A DNA stretch of 64,000 bases from Siniperca chuatsi (GCF_020085105.1 NC_058059.1:18975042-19039041); one strand, 5' to 3'. Positions 10,252-24,600 are shown, counted from the stretch's first letter. The notes: a model not told the origin generated them from the sequence alone. Translations and numbers: made by a program.

Positions 10252-13200
10252 ATGATGTTACGGACTCTGTGTCGGACCGGCGGGGCCCTTCTGCAGGTAA
10301 ATGAAAGCGTTATCATCATTTCCTGCTTGTTAACTCGTGCAAACCTGCTGAGAGTTCTTCCCCAGCCGTTGTTAAAGTGGGTGTCATTGAGTGTGCATCA
10401 GTGTGTTAATAATCCACGAAATGTCACTCTTCATCCCGACTGAAACATCACTGAGTGCGTAGTAAGTTAACAAGAAAGACACCTTTTTTAGCTGACCACT
10501 GACTGACATGCTAACCACTCATTCTGGGTAGAAAATGTACTATTAGTCTATGTTAAACCATTACACTGTTACCATAGGCCTACATAATATATAAATATGC
10601 ATGGATACATACGTACTGTATTTTGAAGGAAGGTAATACATTAAGCAGCTTAACCAAAAATAAGAAACAGTACAATATGTAAAGTTACCAGAAGGAAAAT
10701 CGTTTACATACATCAACCAATTTGAAAGTGGTCTTGAATGACTATTTATTTATTACAATGTTTTTTGTAGTTTATACCACTCAGAGCAGTAGGTTAAACT
10801 TAAATTGTGAGATTTTTTTTAGTTCTTCCCTAATCTTAGGTTATGTTTTATTTCTTTTAGAGCTGGAGTGATTACTCGTAAGTCATTTATCAAGCAAAAA
10901 TGCTAAATCTCTGCTGTTTCCAGCTCTCCAGTGTAAGAATTTGCTGCTTTTCTTCATTGTAAATTGAATATATTTGGGCTTGCGACTGTTGATTGGTCAA
11001 AACATTTGAAGATGTCAGCTTTGGCTCTTGGAAATTGTTAGGTGCATTTTGTTTTCTGACTTTTTATAGGCTGAATAATTAATCAATGAATCAAAAAAGA
11101 ACAATGAAAATAATTGTTAGTTGCAGCCCTATCTTCTTTAATTATATACAAGTGACATAATCTTTGCAGCCAGGACTTGGGTTTGAAGGATATGGCACGA
11201 TTTAAGGATAGATTTTAAAATAGGAAATTCATTCATCAAGCGTAAGTTCTACAATCTGATGGCACACCTGTGTCTCTGTAGCAAACCCAGCGGACTGTGC
11301 CGAGGTTGTGGGTTACACCAGCCCAGCAGCGATGGGCGTCCAGCCTGCCCATGAACACCGTGGTCCTGTTTGTGCCCCAACAGGAAGCCTGGGTGGTGGA
11401 GAGAATGGGTCGTTTCCACCGGATCTTAAAGCCGGTATCACACCTTATTACCAGAAGATTCCTGATCAAAGAGCGCTAGAGTCAAATATTACAGAGGGAA
11501 ATTAAAACGCAAAGATCACTAACCCTTTTATCTCTTTTAGGGTTTAAACTTCCTCATACCCTTACTTGACCGAGTTCGCTATGTGCAAAGTCTCAAAGAG
11601 ATTGTCATTGATGTCCCAGAGCAGTCTGCAGTATCTCTAGGTGAGGGATCAATAAAGTTAAAGTTCTTGATGAATAATATACAGCTAAAATTGTATGTCA
11701 TCATTTAATAGACATACAATATATTTTAAAAAGAGTGTACCTTGTTTTTACAGATAATGTAACACTACAGATTGACGGAGTCCTTTACTTAAGGATCCTA
11801 GACCCTTTTAAGGTATGTTGTTAAGAATTACTACTGCTTCAAATGCTGGAATGATTGTCTGCTCCACTGAGTTGTTATACTCTGATCAAAGTGATATAAA
11901 ATGACCCATTCTGCTTGTTCGCAGGCCAGTTACGGTGTTGAGGATCCAGAATATGCCGTCACACAGTTGGCACAGACCACCATGCGTTCAGAACTGGGCA
12001 AACTCACACTGGACAAAGTGTTCAGGGTAATGACAAACTACTGCTGTGTTTTTAAAGGTGTCGCAAGTGCTTAAAATGTTTATAATTTTTTTTTGTTTCT
12101 TCTTATTTATTTTTATTTTTTTACTTTTAAGGAAAGGGAGTCCCTCAATTCCAACATGGTCCACTCCATCAACCAAGCTTCAGACGATTGGGGAATCCGT
12201 TGCCTCCGTTATGAAATCAAAGATATACATGTTCCACCTCGTGTCAAAGACGCCATGCAGATGCAGGTGGGGTGAATAGAATGAATGTGTTGCTGGTTTG
12301 ATGTAGATAACTGTAGTCCTTTTTCATTCATGCTAACTGAGTTTTCTCAAATGTCAGTAAATCAGTGTAGTTAAGGGGTTTTAAACTCCTTATATGCCTT
12401 TAGCAACAAATGCAATTTTCTAAATCCTCTTGAGTCTGGCAGAAACAGTTTGTTTTCGCACAGATGGCCATGTTGTTTTAACTGTAGTAACGAGACTGAA
12501 GCCACTATAAAATTCAGCACTTTTCTGGTGAGACTCTGGGCGAGCTACACAGACGTATTAATCACAGAAAATGTTTTAACGCGCATTTTTGTTCCCTCTG
12601 TGTAGGTGGAGGCTGAACGCAAGAAGAGAGCCACAGTGCTGGAGTCCGAAGGGATGAGGGAAGCGGCCATTAACGTCGCTGAGGGTCGTAAACGAGCTCA
12701 GATTCTGGCCTCGGAGGGTGAAAAAGCAGAGCAGATCAATAAAGCGGCTGGTGGGTGCATTCAGAGACGAGTTTAGTCGTTTTATCTCTGTAGTTTTTAT
12801 GCAGCTTCTGTGCTTGAAGGTATTGTTCTTGTTTTCTCCCATATCTGCTGCTGCAGCATAGTTATGTTTTAAGTTGAGGTTGTAGAGCTAAAAATACTGA
12901 CACAAGTTACACGTCACTGATCGATTACTGTGTTCCCTCCAGGTGAGGCCCAAGCGGTCTTAGCCTTAGCAGAGGCAAAAGCTAAGGCTATCCATATGCT
13001 GTCAGAGGCTCTGACTGAGCAGGTGAAGTAGTAGTTTTTGTTTTTTTAATGAGATAACCACGACCACAGTCTCATTTATGAAAGTTAATTTGAGGTTTTT
13101 CACTTAATTCTGCTTATTTTTATTGTGCATCGTACAGAACGGAAATGCAGCGGCCTCGCTAAGTGTGGCCGAGCAGTACGTGTCTGCTTTCTCCAACCTT

Positions 13201-13550
13201 GCCAAAGAGTCCAACACCATCCTCCTGCCCTCTAATACTGGTGACATTAGCGGAATGGTCACACAGGCATGTATATGTTCATCGTCATTTGTATTCATGT
13301 TCAGAGCATGGTCGCTTTTTATGAATTGTACTTGAATTTATATGTTAATAGCCACCAGATAAAAGTGTCTTTGTTGCCTTTTTTTCTCTCTCTCTTCAGT
13401 CATGACAATAATGGTTCTCATCCTGTTTTCCTTCATTCACAGGCTATGACCATTTACGGCACGTTGGCGAAGGCGAGCCAGAAAGCCGCACCAGAAACGG
13501 TGGAGGAGAAGAGCGAAGAGCTTGTGAACCAATCAGCATCATCTCAATAG
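10252..13550 (+). CDS. stoml2: Stomatin-like protein 2, mitochondrial (SLP-2), complete, 10 exons
   Basis: STOML2 is a cardiolipin-binding prohibitin-family scaffold of the mitochondrial inner membrane that supports respiratory complexes, fusion and protease complexes. Coding exons: 10252-10296, 11282-11434, 11541-11640, 11754-11812, 11925-12026, 12132-12266, 12606-12750, 12943-13022, 13138-13266, 13443-13550. They join in frame to 351 residues (human 356). An Arg-rich presequence (residues about 1-37) precedes [20 protein letters not shown], which opens the SPFH/PHB domain (about 40-200). An Ala/Glu/Lys-rich coiled coil follows (about 199-273), then [18 protein letters not shown] and a divergent C-terminal tail ending SASSQ. 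Two adjacent ATGs (10252, 10255) could both serve as start. The exon 9 donor appears to be GC rather than GT; the other introns are GT-AG. Human STOML2 is also followed by PIGO on the same strand. Confidence 0.96.
10859..11130 (+). repeat. Dispersed repeat, AGGGCTGCAAC family, near full length, in stoml2 intron 1
   Basis: The copy begins about AGAGCTGGAGTGATTAC and ends TTAGTTGCAGCCCT, so its ends are degenerate inverted repeats of each other. Internal motifs include TTTATCAAGCAAAAATGC and GAATTTGCTGCTTTTCTTC. This arrangement is typical of an abundant fish non-autonomous DNA transposon; class assignment (hAT-like or other) cannot be made from the sequence alone. Confidence 0.75.
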
Positions 13551-14545
13551 CAGGGGACTATGTGAATGAACTCAAAGCAGTAAAATGACACCGAACCAGA
13601 AGAAGCAGTTTATGTTTCAGTTATCGGGGCTCCAAGGCATCGCCGTGTGAGCAGAGTTCACATAACCTTCTACTGGCAGGACAGAAGGAAAAACTTTATA
13701 AACTTCCGGGATGTTTTGCCTTGGAGTCCTGGGAAAATCACATATTTTTGCAAGAGGAATTTTTAATCTTCACTGACTATTGTTTATGTTCAATTTATTG
13801 TCAGATTGGGAAATTAACACCAGCCTTAAACCAAATCCACTCATACCAGTGGCTTTGGCACAATTCTTGGTGACAATTCTTCAACTGTCTTCAGCATCAT
13901 TGGGACCAGAAACTTTGAGTTGCTATATGTGATGTCCGGCTGGATGCCTCAGAATGGTTTCCCAAAGTGTAGTTAATTCACAATTTGGCCCATGTTAGAT
14001 TAAAACATTATCTGAAACATAACTGAAAAACTTAATCCAGTATTTTCTTTAGAAATAGTATAGAGAAGGTGTAATGTACTGATAGCTAGTTAGTATACAA
14101 AGTCAGCCCTAGGAACAAATGTTCCTCTCCTCTTAGTATTTGTATTCACCTTTTATGTCTTATGGAATATATTTATTCAGTTTCATGGTTTTCTGCAAAG
14201 ACCGATGCTTACAGGTTTATGAAAAATGGTGCAAAAATTAAATTTTTCAGTAGGTTTATGACGTGGTGGTATGGGATGTCGTGAAGCACTTGTTCAAAAA
14301 TATACAATTATGTTATGTTGGTGGTGTAGAACAATTCATGAGAAACTGGACTTCTTCAAATGTAATGTTTGGGAAAACCCCTGACTGTTGATAAAGAAAC
14401 ACTGGCAGTATGATTTGGAAATGGATGTTAAAGTTGACCCTCCATGTCTTGGGTCACTGTTTGGGTTCAGCTATGTTAAATTAATAAAAAATTTAAAAAA
14501 GTTGGTTAACTAGGTCTGTGTCAATAAATATACTTCAAAATTGGC
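13551..14545 (+). other. stoml2: stoml2 3' UTR with candidate poly(A) signals
   Basis: Sequence after the stop codon is AT-rich and non-coding. The first clear AATAAA hexamers are at 14483-14488 and 14523-14528, implying a 3' UTR of about 0.95 kb. Another AATAAA lies at 14786-14791. Which is used cannot be decided without transcripts. Confidence 0.55.
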
Positions 14546-15189
14546 CACTATAATTTAAAATCAGTAGAGCTTTGGTACAAATATGCCAGGGTTCATTCCA
14601 CGGGTGCCAGAATTCAGCTTTTGATTTAATGCCATTATTTGACAGTGTTCCAAAGTACCAAAGGATTTATAGAAACTGCTCACAAAGTTTTGGCAGCAGA
14701 TGAGAAGACATAAAGGGCATAACGCGCCATAATGGAGATGGGACAGGCTTTACATAGAATGTATTTATTTATTGTTTATTCATTTAATAAAAGATATCCG
14801 CTCTAGATTGTTTTTCACAAGATTACAATCCACAGAATACACATCTGTGCCTTCTCCTGCCGCTCTGTTCAGAGGGTGTTTGAGCCCTCTACTTTGCCTT
14901 ACAGACGGTATGGACACAATAACATGAACAGTTTAAGGCATGTAGTTTTGTTGGCATGGTATTTTATCGCATTTTAAATCAATTTAATGATTTTTGAGTA
15001 TCCTTGGTAAAGTTCCATTCACCAACGGGGGGGATCCCTTCTTCACTTTTTTAGGATTTACAGACCCGGTTAAGATTTGGTTTCAGAGAAATACTAGCTA
15101 GGTTTTATTTTTATAGTGTGTCTCAGTTATTCTGTCCAATGGTTGAAAGCAAGGTGTGCCTGAAAGTCGAACTTCAGGGCAAACATTCT

Positions 15190-15697
15190 CAACTTATAAG
15201 GTGTTACATAGACAAACGTCCGCCCCACATTTCCGCCGGATTGCATGCACGCTGAAGTTCCTAGCTGTCACCGGCCATCTAATCTCATTGTACCGGTGCC
15301 CCAATGAAGGTGAGCGTGGTGTCGCGTCGTTCTCTGTTTACCTGATATACCTGTGCCCGTGTTGTTAACGCACACACTCACGTCCGCCCTCCGGCCGAGA
15401 GAGGACGAAAACCCGACTGCTACAAGGTCAGTGACAAGAGCGAGGCGAGCTAGACGCGGCTAACAGCGTTAACCGTCTCCTCCTCTTCACGTTAGCTAGT
15501 TAATATTACCTGTCACGTCTCAATACCGTGTGCCGTGTTTATTGGTTTAAGAGGAACTTGAGGTTTCTGTCAAGTTACCTGCCAGCATTAGCCTCTCGTG
15601 TAGCCGGTGTTACCCATAGATAGCTGCCCCTTTTGACTTTTATTTCTTGGTGTGAAACAAGTGTGCCTGAATTTTAACTGAAACTCTGTTCGTGTAG
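15190..15697 (+). promoter_or_regulatory. pigo: pigo promoter, probable non-coding exon 1 and intron 1
   Basis: The stretch about 15200-15480 is CpG-rich compared with its flanks, has no clear TATA box, and carries a CCAAT motif at about 15300. A donor-like AAG/GTCAGT at 15424-15432 and an acceptor (gttcgtgtag) ending at 15697, one base before the pigo ATG, suggest a non-coding first exon ending at 15426 and a 271-base intron. The transcription start is not fixed. The interval 14546-15189 before it shows no gene. Confidence 0.5.
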
Positions 15698-15698
15698 G

Positions 15699-18600
15699 AT
15701 GAAGGGGCTCCCAGTGCTGTCCCTGCTCCTTTGGATTTGTGCGGTGTACTTTGTGGGCATCTACTTGTTTGTGGGTGGATTCCTGCTGGTGAGGCTGGAG
15801 GTGAACAGGACCAGTACCTGCGGAGACGTGCTGCAGCCCGGTGAGGAGCCAGTGGACTTCTGCCGCGCCCAGCCGCGTTTCCGCAGGGTTGTCCTCCTCA
15901 TCATCGACGCCCTCAAGATTGACTTCGCCCGGTTTGACCTCAACAACACGGCGCCCCGACCTTATGAGAACAAGCTGGCTGTGCTGGAGGAGATGGTCTC
16001 AGTCAGGCCTTCCCACAGCCGCCTGTACCCTTTTCGTGCTGACCCGCCTACGACCACCATGCAGAGGATCAAGGGATTCACCACTGGCTCCTTGCCTACC
16101 TTCGTGGATGTAGGTAATAACTTTGCATCCAGTGCCATCTTGGAGGACAACCTCATTCACCAGTTTGGACAAGTGGGTGAGTAGTTACACAGTTGCAAGT
16201 GCTATATAAATAAAGTTTATTATTATAGACAGCTGAGGCGAAGTAGTGACTATCAAAGGGTAAAACACTGCTGCTGCACTGCTGTCTATAGGTTCAAACT
16301 TTCAAGCATGTTGATCGTCCAGCCACACCACAGTGAATGACACCAGGACAGGTACTTCCATCAGCTGAAGGCAAAACATCAGCCAGTGACATCACTGATT
16401 GGGGTGTGGTCAGAACACCTACTGTATAGACTCATTTGGGATTTTAGCTGAACTGCCAGAGCAAAGAAACGTCAAGGGCTTAAGATGTATGTGTAAGTAA
16501 GGAAGAATACACCTCTGCTACAGTATCATAAGATAATCTTTCATGACAACGGTGCCAGTATATTAATAATATATTGTAACAGTCTGATATAACACAATAT
16601 TGAATAAGACAAACTATGAATAAGACATTGAACTTCATAATTTCCAAGAGTTGGAAAGTCTGGAAAAGCAGGAACAGGAGGTGTCCTTTATTTTTTTGAG
16701 ATGCTGATGTTGGCCCACTGTTATCTCACATTTTATGTTACTTGTTGTGAAAACTCATCATCTAGAGAGTTATGCCAACATCATGCTTAATCACACCCCC
16801 AAACCTTCAAGTCCAGTGTAAAAATAAGGTGAAAATGTGTTTGAATAAACTAATGCTGTTGCCTGATTTTGTGTATCTCCTCACAGGCAAACGAGTGGTG
16901 TTCATGGGCGATGACACGTGGGAGAGTCTTTTTCCTAAGAAGTTCCACCGCTCTCTGCCCTTCCCTTCTTTCAATGTCAAGGATCTGCACACTGTGGACA
17001 GTGGGATCCTCCAGCACCTCTACACAACTAGTGTGTATTTACTTAATATGGTTTTATTGTACCATGATAGTTTACATTTTAACATGCATTATGTGCTGGC
17101 TACAGTGAGAAAGAAACAATTAACTCCTGGCGAAACAGTACTTTTACTGGTGAGCTATGCAAGACCATAAGCAATTGACATATTGTTAATGGTATGCAAA
17201 GTAGAATTACACAACTGGGTACACTGCTGTATTCTATACTTCTGTACTCTTCTTGTATTGTACTTGTGCTTCACATGTCTCCATCTCTCATTTGCTGTTG
17301 GTTTTTACAGTGGTGGGGGATGACTGGGATGTCCTGGTTGCTCATTTCCTTGGAGTGGATCACTGTGGTCACAGGTTTGGTCCCGACCACCCTGCCATGG
17401 GCGACAAGCTCACCCAGATGAATGGAGTCATCAGGTCAGACAACAGCACAGCTGCTACAAGCTTGTTTCACAGCGCACCCCCCCCCCCCAGCTGCAGTCA
17501 CCATTAGTGCTGTCATAGTGCACCGGTAGTACTGTAGATATGGCATTTCACTTAGTAACACTGTTATTGTACTTGAGTAAAAACTGCAATGATGCAGAAT
17601 GCACAAGTCTTAATACATGTTTAATTAATAATCAAACATTACATTTTTAATTGCAGGAACCCTAATTAATCTCTTTGTGAATCCCCTCTGACCATATTGA
17701 TCCTTTTCCTCCAGGTCTGTGATTGACCGTCTGCAGAACGACACCCTCTTGGTGGTGATGGGAGATCATGGGATGACAGACACCGGAGATCATGGGGGAG
17801 AAAGTCAGAAGGAGACCGATGCTGCTATCTTCCTCTACAGTCCTTCCCCTCTGTTTCCCCGACCGCCGTCCCAGGTCGGTAGAGGAGCCACCTTTTTAAT
17901 AGTCAGTTTTTAACATGAGATCATTAATACAGTCATGTGAAGGAAGGACATGCAAAAGAACATTTTATTTTGTGGTCAACAAACTCAGCAGGATGAATTT
18001 ATAGCCAACTAATCACTCTGAAGTTAGGCATTTTGTGCATTTTGAACTAGGCTGTACTGAAGAGAGGCTTGAGGGAAAGGAGAAGACAAAGGGATAAAGA
18101 CAAATGTAAAAGATCTTTTTAGTTGATTTCTTTCAGTGTTCATGTAGAACACAGACCTGTAGCATTAGTCTAATTTACAGTTTTTTCATGAGGACATATT
18201 TTAGATGAATGATGATAATGAACCTACCTTGACTTGGGTTGTACTTCATTTATACGTTGCTTTGGACAAAAGCATCTGCCAAACGAATGAATGTAAATGT
18301 AACCTACAGTATTTAAGACTGCTTTCTACCACCGTTCTATTATCCTTAGTAGCTTATATCAAATATAAAAACAATAGAAACATAGTGTACTGTGTAAAAA
18401 CCAAACAATAACAAGCCTAATGAAATTACAGTTCTAGCCCGCTATTGGAGTGGATAAAGTAATATACTTACAGTTAAGAAATAAAGGGTTCATAACCAGT
18501 TCTGCAAAGTCTTAATTAAGACTTGGTAAAGACTTAAGACCCTCAATAACCACACAGTCTTGAAAAACGTAGTTCTATGAATTAATAAGAATGAACAGTA

Positions 18601-21600
18601 ATGATAAAAAAGTGTAACAGAATAGTAAGACATAGTAAATGATAATAGGGCCAGTCTTGGCTCAGTTAGACTAATTTTGCTGATTGTCACATTCAACATC
18701 AGACTTTCCTGTTTTGTCTCTGCTAAATGCCGCATTCCAGTAGTCAGTTAACTAGATGTAAATGAAATGCAGAGTAAAAGATAAGCACTGTTAACAGAAC
18801 AGACTCATTATATTCCATTCATAACTGGCAGAAACAAACCTTTTGACAAATGAGCTAATAAGGAACCAGAAGAAAATGATGTCATGATATCTTGTAACTA
18901 CTTGCTTCCATCTCTTTGCGTGTTTTTATTTCTTTTTGTTTTATCAGCAAATATCCATTTACATTGTGTTAATCTCGCCAAAATCAGCAGTGTTTGCTGT
19001 GTTATGAATATGAAACATGGCATGTGCATGGGCTGTGCAGTTACCTGAATCCACTAAATTGATGCTGACAGGTGGTCTCCGCCTTCTCTGGGATAAAAAT
19101 TGGTCTCACAATAGAAAAGTGAACCTCACCGCTGATTTCCATAATTGCAGTGTAATTGGAGCGTTACATAATACATTGCTGAAAATACACAGAAATAGCA
19201 GTGCTACAAGGAAAGAGACATGACGTCCTATTAGACACTGAGACACTCTTATTCACCAGTTATTTTTCACAAGGAGTGAACAAATCCACCAATCTAAATA
19301 ATTGAACTTAATAAATGCCACTGCAGTGGTGGCTGAGCGAACTGAGTCATTTAATCAGAATATGCGTGTAGTTCAGGAACTACATAAAATTTCTGAAAAC
19401 AAAATCTCAATTTTCATCCTTAGCTAATTACAATTTACAGACGACTAACAAAAAGTTGCTGTCTTTAAGTCTCACAGGAAGAAATCTATTGAAAGTAAAA
19501 TCGTTTTTAAAAAAAAAAAAATTCTATTTATTTTACTAGTCCTCTTAACTAGGGCTTGGTAACAAGCAGCCGTATAAGAGCTAGAGATGCCTAAATAAAA
19601 TGTCGTCTATAGGAATGCACCAATATATTGTTTGGCCAATATTCGCTTTGGCGACTGCTATCGGCCTGTCTGCAAATAGGATGACATTCACCGATGGCAG
19701 TAGCCGATGTTTATCTGTTGAGCCATTTTTCTTTCAAAAATGACGTAGTCTCACAAAAAATTGTTTGGCATTTCCTCATTAGACATCTTATGAAATGTCA
19801 GAACAGCCCTTTTAAATCAGAGATAAATAAGTAAATAAGTAGTAATCTAACACAGCAGGGTTTTATTTTCTCATGTTTGTAGAGTGATCCGGACGTGGTG
19901 CCCCAGACAGACCTGGTGCCCACCCTGGCTCTGCTGCTGGGGGTTCCCATCCCGTACAGCAGTGTGGGGCAGGTTCTCTTGCCTTTATTCCCTCCTCATG
20001 GGCAGACAGAGGGTGCAGTTGGAGGTCTCAGCCAGCTGGAGGCACTGTGGATCAATGCAAAACAGGTACTTTGCTCAGTTAGGAGCTGTCCAGCACAGTT
20101 TTTTAATGTCTCCACACAGAAAAAGCTTCAGACTTCCCATATCCTGGCGCATGTTCAATAATTGTGTGATTATTATTATTTTTTCCCCTGTGTATTTAAT
20201 TTCATCTCATGTGACCATTGTGTTCCTGAAGGTGAACCGCTTCCTGGAGACTTACTCTGGCATGGCCAAAGACATCCCACCAGAGAGCCTCTCTCAGCTG
20301 AAGGATGAATTCTCCCGCCTCTCCTCTGAGTACCTCACCGCGGTTAGAGAGGGTCGGTCACCCTCCCCACAGCTGGCCGCCTCCCTGCAGGCCTACCTCA
20401 CCTCTGTTAGAGACACCTGCCGATCTACCTGGGCTCGATTCAACCCACTCAAGATGGCAGCAGGTTTAGCCATACTGGCATTTGCCTGCTTGATGTGTTT
20501 CGTCCTGTCTGAGCTGTCCCTTGCGCTGATCAGGGAGAATGGTCGCGGCCTGAAGGCCCCGGTTGTCGTGGCACTGACAGCGGGGGTTTGTGTGGCTGCT
20601 GGTCAGCTGCTCACACAGGGCTACATCGAGTTAGCGTGGTGCCTGGCAGCCGCTGCCCTCAGCTCTGAACTTCTCTTTCTCTGGAGAGCTCGTCGATCCA
20701 GAACCATTACTGTGGCAAAGAACGGATCTAAAGCTCCAAAGTGTGCTAGCTGGCTGACCCCACGCCACCTCCTCGTTCCCCCTCTCTTGGTGCCACTGCT
20801 CCGCTGTGCCTCTCTTCTCTCAGATAGCTATGTGATCGCTGAAGGCCGTGCGGTGACCTTTCTGGTGTTCTCTCTGGCTCTCTATATTCCCATCCACCTC
20901 AACTGGGATGGCCTGCTCCTACCCCCCAGCCATGACCCTCTGAAGTCTGCAGGGCTGCTGCCTTCTGCAGCCTTGTCCCCATCAACTGTAAGGAAAGAAA
21001 GCAGCACCCTGCTAGCCTGCTTAGGACTTCTTGTTGGTAGCCTCTACCTCTCCCTCTCCTTCCATGGCTGTCGGGAAGAACAGGGCTCCTGCCAGCCGTC
21101 CCCGTTCCTTTCTCCTCTTTCCCGGTTGCAGGACACGCAGCTGAAGAACCTCCACTACATCCTCTCTGTCTGCTCCCTGGGCTTGTGGACGTATCTGCTG
21201 AGACGCTGCCTCCGCCACTACGGTAACCTCAACTCCTCGGGTGGGACGGTGTTCACAGCCCGCTGGATCTTCCCACTGCTGTCTGTGTGCCTGGGGCTCC
21301 ACTGGGCTGTTAGTGCCACTCCAGAGGACAGCTTTAGGAATCTGGCCGAGCTGATCAGCCTAGCCCAGCTGGCCCTCCCCAGGGCCGCCTTCTGTCTCCT
21401 GGGACTTGGGCTGTTCCTGATCTGCCTAGATCCTCTCACTGTGTTCGTGAAGACCAGGGCTGCAGCTTCATCCAGAGGTTCGTCGCTACCCCCGCCCAGC
21501 TACCGAGCGAGCACCGGCATCAGCCCCCAAGCTGAGCTGCACCACCTCATCCCCCAGATCTACCAGCGCATGCGTCGTTCCCTGGACGACGGAGAGCTGA

Positions 21601-24600
21601 GCGGGGGCAATGAGGTGGACAGCAGGCCCGCTGTGAAGGCCTACGGATTGGGAACTGTCTACTCTGCCCCTTTGCTGCTGTTTTGTGGCCTGCTGGGAAT
21701 TGGCCTGCTGCTGCTGCATCCAGAGGGCATGGCTTTGTCTTTCCTCCTGCTGCTGCTTGAAATGGGAGCTCTGTTGCACATTCACGCTTCCTCCACTACC
21801 CTCAGCAGCCTGAATGATACATATTCTGGTGAGAGTCTCAGAATCACACATCTTTAAATGTGTAGTTTGTTTGCCCCTTATGACGTGGTCTAGCTCCTTT
21901 TTTATTTTTTATTTTATTTTATTTTTAAATATCAAAAAAAACAAACAAACTGCTCACCCACCTCTCATTGTTTCCCTCAGGTGGCTTTAATGTGCCCTGG
22001 ACTCCAGTAGTGCTGTGGTCCCTGGCTGCCACCCAGTTTTTCCATGCCACAGGTCACCTTCCCACCTTCCCCTCCATCCAGTGGGGCGCTGCCTTCGTGG
22101 GATTCCCTGATGGACACACAGGCACCATACTGCCCGCCTCACTGGTTACTCTCAACACTTTTGCCTCACACATCTTGTTTGCAGGTAGTTATTAACAGAG
22201 AAGCAGCAATAAATGGATTAGTGAGTTTAATATGATTTAAAAAAATCATGATCCTTTTAAAAAAAAATAGGCTGTTGCATCTGCAGAAGTAATAGGATTC
22301 AGCTGGGACAAAAGACAAGGTACATTATAAACAAGAATTAGAATATACAATAAGCAATAGAAAAATAATATATATATATATATTTCTTCAAGAAAGGGAA
22401 TGGACTCCTCCCAATATTTTGACTACATGGCTAATGCATATTTGTTATTTACAACAGAATAATAATAGAACAAAATAAAATCATAGTCTATTAGCATATA
22501 TAAATATAACATATGTAAATGTCATTGTGAACTTGATAAAATACAACCATAATGTGAAAATTCATTTTTAAGATACAATTAAGATGAAATTTAAGAATTC
22601 ACTGTTTTACACTTTTTTACAAGTGTATCAAATGATGCACAAGAAATCAAGGATTTTCTATTTGGTGTAAAGGTGCAATCTTGGCACTGAGGGTATTAAT
22701 GTGTCAAGTGTCATAATAAATACTGTCCAATGATTAAAATCTATTAAAGGCAAACTTAAAGTGAAGTATTTGGGAACATTAGAGTTCTATTTGCTAAAAA
22801 AGTTTTTTCTTAAACTTGTTATTACATATACAGTAAGTCAGTCTGATGCTTGGTCCCCAAAAACTTAAACAAACAGAACATGCTATCATGCAACAGAGCT
22901 ATTTAAACTCTCATGTACTTAAGTTTAGTACCAAGTTAGTTGCAGTTAGTTATTCATTTTTTGTTATAACAATAAAATCCACTCACAAAAGTAGATATTG
23001 CGCAGGGGAAATATAAAAACTGAGAGCAAATGAAATTCATCTAAAAAGAAATGAAATCAGACAAAGCAGCTAATTTGTCAACTCAGTGCTAGAAATGAAC
23101 CTGTGACTCGCTGATTTGTATTTGTGTCTCATTGTCTTCAGTGGGTTGTCCGTTGCTGCTGTTCTGGCCCCTGGTGTGTGAGGTGCGTGGGAGCAGGGGA
23201 GGAAAAGCATGTGGGGAAGAAGGAGAGGACGCTGTGATGGAGATGAGACTGAGAGAACACCCCCAGCAGTTCAGCTCTGCTCTTCTACAACTCTCAACAC
23301 GCTACCTCTTGATTCACGGAGCACAGGTACGTTGTTTGATCGGTCTGTATAGATCCACATACGAGAGTAGCAAAAATATCAAGTTACCAGTTAAAGGTGT
23401 AAGCAATCTAATCCAATACACTTTTTGTCAAATTCAGCGAATATCTCCTCGCGGTCCGCTAGCTGTTCGTTCTGTGTGTGCGCTGAAAAAAACCCGGCGT
23501 TTGTACGCAGCACTGGCCCCGTAAATGAGAAACAAACAAAGTGGCTCGGACTGGGCCGCACAGACTATTCCAGCCAATCAGCAACAGGTGGCGTTGGTGC
23601 TCGTGCAGAGGACACGGAAAAAGAAAGTGGGGGTTTATGACCAGATATGAGCAAAAAGCCGCGTTAACATGAGGGTTTCCAACGGTGGAGAGACCTCCGA
23701 GAGATGAAAGGCATCGAGATGGATGGTGAAATGAGGTTGCTCAGTTTCTGCTTGACAGGTGGGTAACATAAGTGTTGCTATGTTTCACAGAACCAATAGG
23801 TCAGTATTGTTTTGTCTCATTTGCTAATGTTTGATTTGTCTGTCAGGTAACGTTAAATTATTACCCACGGACATTCAGCTTACTTTCTAGTTTGCCAAGA
23901 TATGCTGCTGTTGTGATGTTAGCTATAGTAGCAGTAGAGTTGTGAGTATCGCTGTCTGGACGGTGTGCTGGCTGGGAAACCGTCTCGTCCTCTCTGCATG
24001 TTAGCTTCGCAGCAGCAACTGTAGCGTCAGGTTGCAAACTTACTACATTAGTTACATTACTTGCTGTGTCGTTGTTCGCTTTATATCATAATATTTGTCC
24101 GTACAACGTTTGCGAAGGGTTTTATAGCCACAAAGACCTAAAAACACAAGTTTGCTAGCACAGTGGGATTATTTGGATTGATGCATACTTCAAAATGCTA
24201 TGCTAGGTAACGTTACCTTCCTTGTTAGTTTGGCTACAAACCTTCGGCCCTGTCTTCAGTCACTGTTGTTTTGTTAAAGCAATCTAAACAACTAACTCGC
24301 TATTTTACTCTATTGTGTTTTGGATGCTGTTTGTGTGCTTGCATGTCGTTCGTTTGACGTTTTATATTATAATGTTTGTTTTGCTTCAACAACCCTCGGG
24401 CAGCAGGCGCTCTGGATGCCGCCATATTGCCCAGTTGTTAGTGTCGTTGCCCTGGCAATGCACGTCTATGACTTTGGGGGGCAGAGCTTCTGAAAGACAC
24501 TGAAGGGAGGGGTGCATTTGGTTGGCTGTTGAAATAACAATCTTTCTCCAGAATCGCTTACCCCACCTTTTAACTGTTTGTTTGGTCACCAATCTAAAAC

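Larger units (their letters stand above)
17875..19882 (+). other. pigo: pigo intron, 2.0 kb, with repeat remnants
   Basis: This is the longest pigo intron. It contains a SINE-like tail (18236-18300) and a hAT-like remnant (about 19612-19720). Other ORFs inside are short and unrecognisable. Confidence 0.7.

Noticed and set aside
19884..20231. N-terminal 116 codons of the 657-codon ORF upstream of the large pigo exon
   Set aside because: This frame reads through exon 19883-20065 in the wrong phase and then through an intron. The correct pigo frame of that exon reads [20 protein letters not shown].
23132..23640. 130-codon ORF continuing past the pigo exon at 23142-23326
   Set aside because: Only the part up to 23326 is pigo; the rest reads into the intron and the inverted-terminus element.
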